Assembly: GCA_038380795.1 (NCBI GenBank)
Contig: CM076268.1
Location: 22,175,001-22,239,000, forward strand
Length of the DNA stretch: 64,000 nt
Source: Pyrocephalus nanus
Lineage: Eukaryota > Chordata > Aves > Passeriformes > Tyrannidae
Reading direction: 5' to 3'
Within the stretch, counting starts at the first letter, position 1. Every line of letters starts with the position of its first letter. Below, piece by piece: positions 63,180 to 64,000 of the stretch. Both the position numbers and the translations under genes were made by a program. A model generated the notes under the pieces. It ran no database searches, was not told where the DNA came from, and saw only the letters and a list, made by a program, of their open reading frames with translations.

Positions 63180-63910
63180 CGACCCTGTACATTCCTCCAT
63201 CCTCCCGCACCGCTCCGGGTCTCTCCCGGAAAGGCCGCAGGGGCCCCGTCCCGCCCCTTCCGCCGCCGCTGCCGCCGCCCGGCGCCGCTTCCGGACGGTG
63301 ATGGGGGGTGGCGGTCGCCGTCGCCGCCGCCGCCGGGGACAGCGCGGGCGCGGAGGAGCCGCCGCGCCGGGTGCGGGCGCCGCGGCCCCGGCACTGAGCG
63401 GCAGGTGAGGCGGGGCAGCGGCGGGGGCTGTGCCTGCGGGGCCGGGGCCGCCCCGCGGTGGGAGCCCGGCGGGGCCGCGGGTGCTGCCCCCGCTGCGGCG
63501 TGTGCGCCTCCCGGGCTGCGGGAGGGGAGGGCTGCACCGCTGCAGGGGCGGTGCTGGAGGAGATCGGCTTCGCCTACCGCGGGAGGGGGACCAGCCTCCT
63601 GTGCCGTCTGCCCGCACTAAAATCCGCTCGGCCGTGATTGCGCGCCGGTGCCGGGCACATCGCCGCGGTCTGACCGCCCGCCGGGCCCTCCGGGCCGGCC
63701 CGTGAGGGACCAGCCTGCGGCTGGGGGCATGTCCTGCGGTGCTCGGGGTGAAGTGTTCAGTGCTTGGCCCCCTCGATTTCCGTCTGAACTTTGTAAGCCT
63801 CAGTAGGAGACGGAGTGTGAGGGTGATCAGGGACCCGGGGGTGCCGAGGGGCGCCGGGGCACAGCTCGGGGAGGCCTGGCTGTGCGGCCCCTGTGCGCTT
63901 CGTTTGGGGG
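63180..63910 (+). promoter_or_regulatory. SAMD8: CpG island at the right edge
   Basis: Dense CpG, with runs such as GCCGCCGCCGCCGG, in contrast to the AT-rich sequence before it. It probably contains the SAMD8 promoter. Frames open on both strands here are byproducts of GC richness. Confidence 0.8.
63200..63404 (+). other. SAMD8: Probable noncoding first exon of SAMD8
   Basis: A GC-rich stretch ends in CGGCAG|GTGAGGCGGG, a strong plus-strand donor inside a CpG island. No protein-coding SAMD8 exon is in the window. The call comes from conserved vertebrate order, in which SAMD8 lies head-to-head beside DUSP13 on the opposite strand. SAMD8 encodes SMSr, an ER sphingomyelin-synthase-related enzyme that makes ceramide phosphoethanolamine. 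The 5' end of the exon is a guess. Confidence 0.5.
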
Positions 63911-64000
63911 TCTGGCGAACCCTGTGGGCTCTGATTCCCGTGTCAGCCTGCGCAGCAAACAGATCGTTCCTGGAAATGATGCTTTGTGTCAGTCGTACAG
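63405..64000 (+). other. SAMD8: Start of SAMD8 intron 1 (inferred)
   Basis: Sequence following the first-exon donor. It begins as CpG island and falls off to ordinary composition. I see no coding exon before the window ends. Confidence 0.4.

Noticed and set aside
63138..63705. Long frames on both strands at the right CpG island
   Set aside because: Same compositional cause; low-complexity Arg/Pro/Ala products. SAMD8 coding sequence should lie further right.

Overview
This window looks like nuclear DNA from a bird. The genes are split by introns, two stretches are CR1 LINE fragments of the avian kind, repeat density is low, and the protein sequences are close to vertebrate muscle and testis dual-specificity phosphatases. 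Species cannot be fixed from the sequence. All firm coding exons lie on the minus strand, and no frame holds a long uninterrupted gene.

The core is a tandem cluster of small atypical dual-specificity phosphatases (DSPs), each with three core coding exons and identical splice phases (2, then 1). From right to left, in transcription order: a DUSP13A (MDSP) orthologue at 54.7-56.6 kb; a decayed fourth copy at 48.4-51.2 kb, with frameshifts in both recognisable exons; a second intact gene at 29.2-33.0 kb, related to DUSP13B but divergent, which I cannot match to a named human gene; and a DUSP13B (TMDP) orthologue at 3.7-12.3 kb. All three intact genes keep the HCxxGxxRS phosphatase loop and the upstream general-acid Asp. 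In human the A and B proteins come from one compact DUSP13 locus. Here they are about 42 kb apart, with an extra gene and a relic between them.

Right edge (63.2-64.0 kb): a strong CpG island with a plus-strand first-exon donor at 63404/63405. By the human order (DUSP29, DUSP13, SAMD8, VDAC2) this is most likely the SAMD8 promoter and noncoding first exon, but no SAMD8 coding exon lies in the window, so that call rests on synteny. DUSP29 (DUPD1) would be expected just beyond the left edge.

A second CpG island (26.6-27.3 kb) has no assigned gene. DUSP13B has an acceptor one base before its ATG and so needs an upstream noncoding exon; this island is a candidate source. Three MEF2-type sites (25.6-25.9 kb) and a perfect CArG box (27.4 kb) flank it, which fits muscle control.

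The remaining sequence is intron and intergenic DNA with homopolymers, a 20-bp minisatellite and two CR1 fragments. A few short exon-like or protein-like frames are listed with low confidence.
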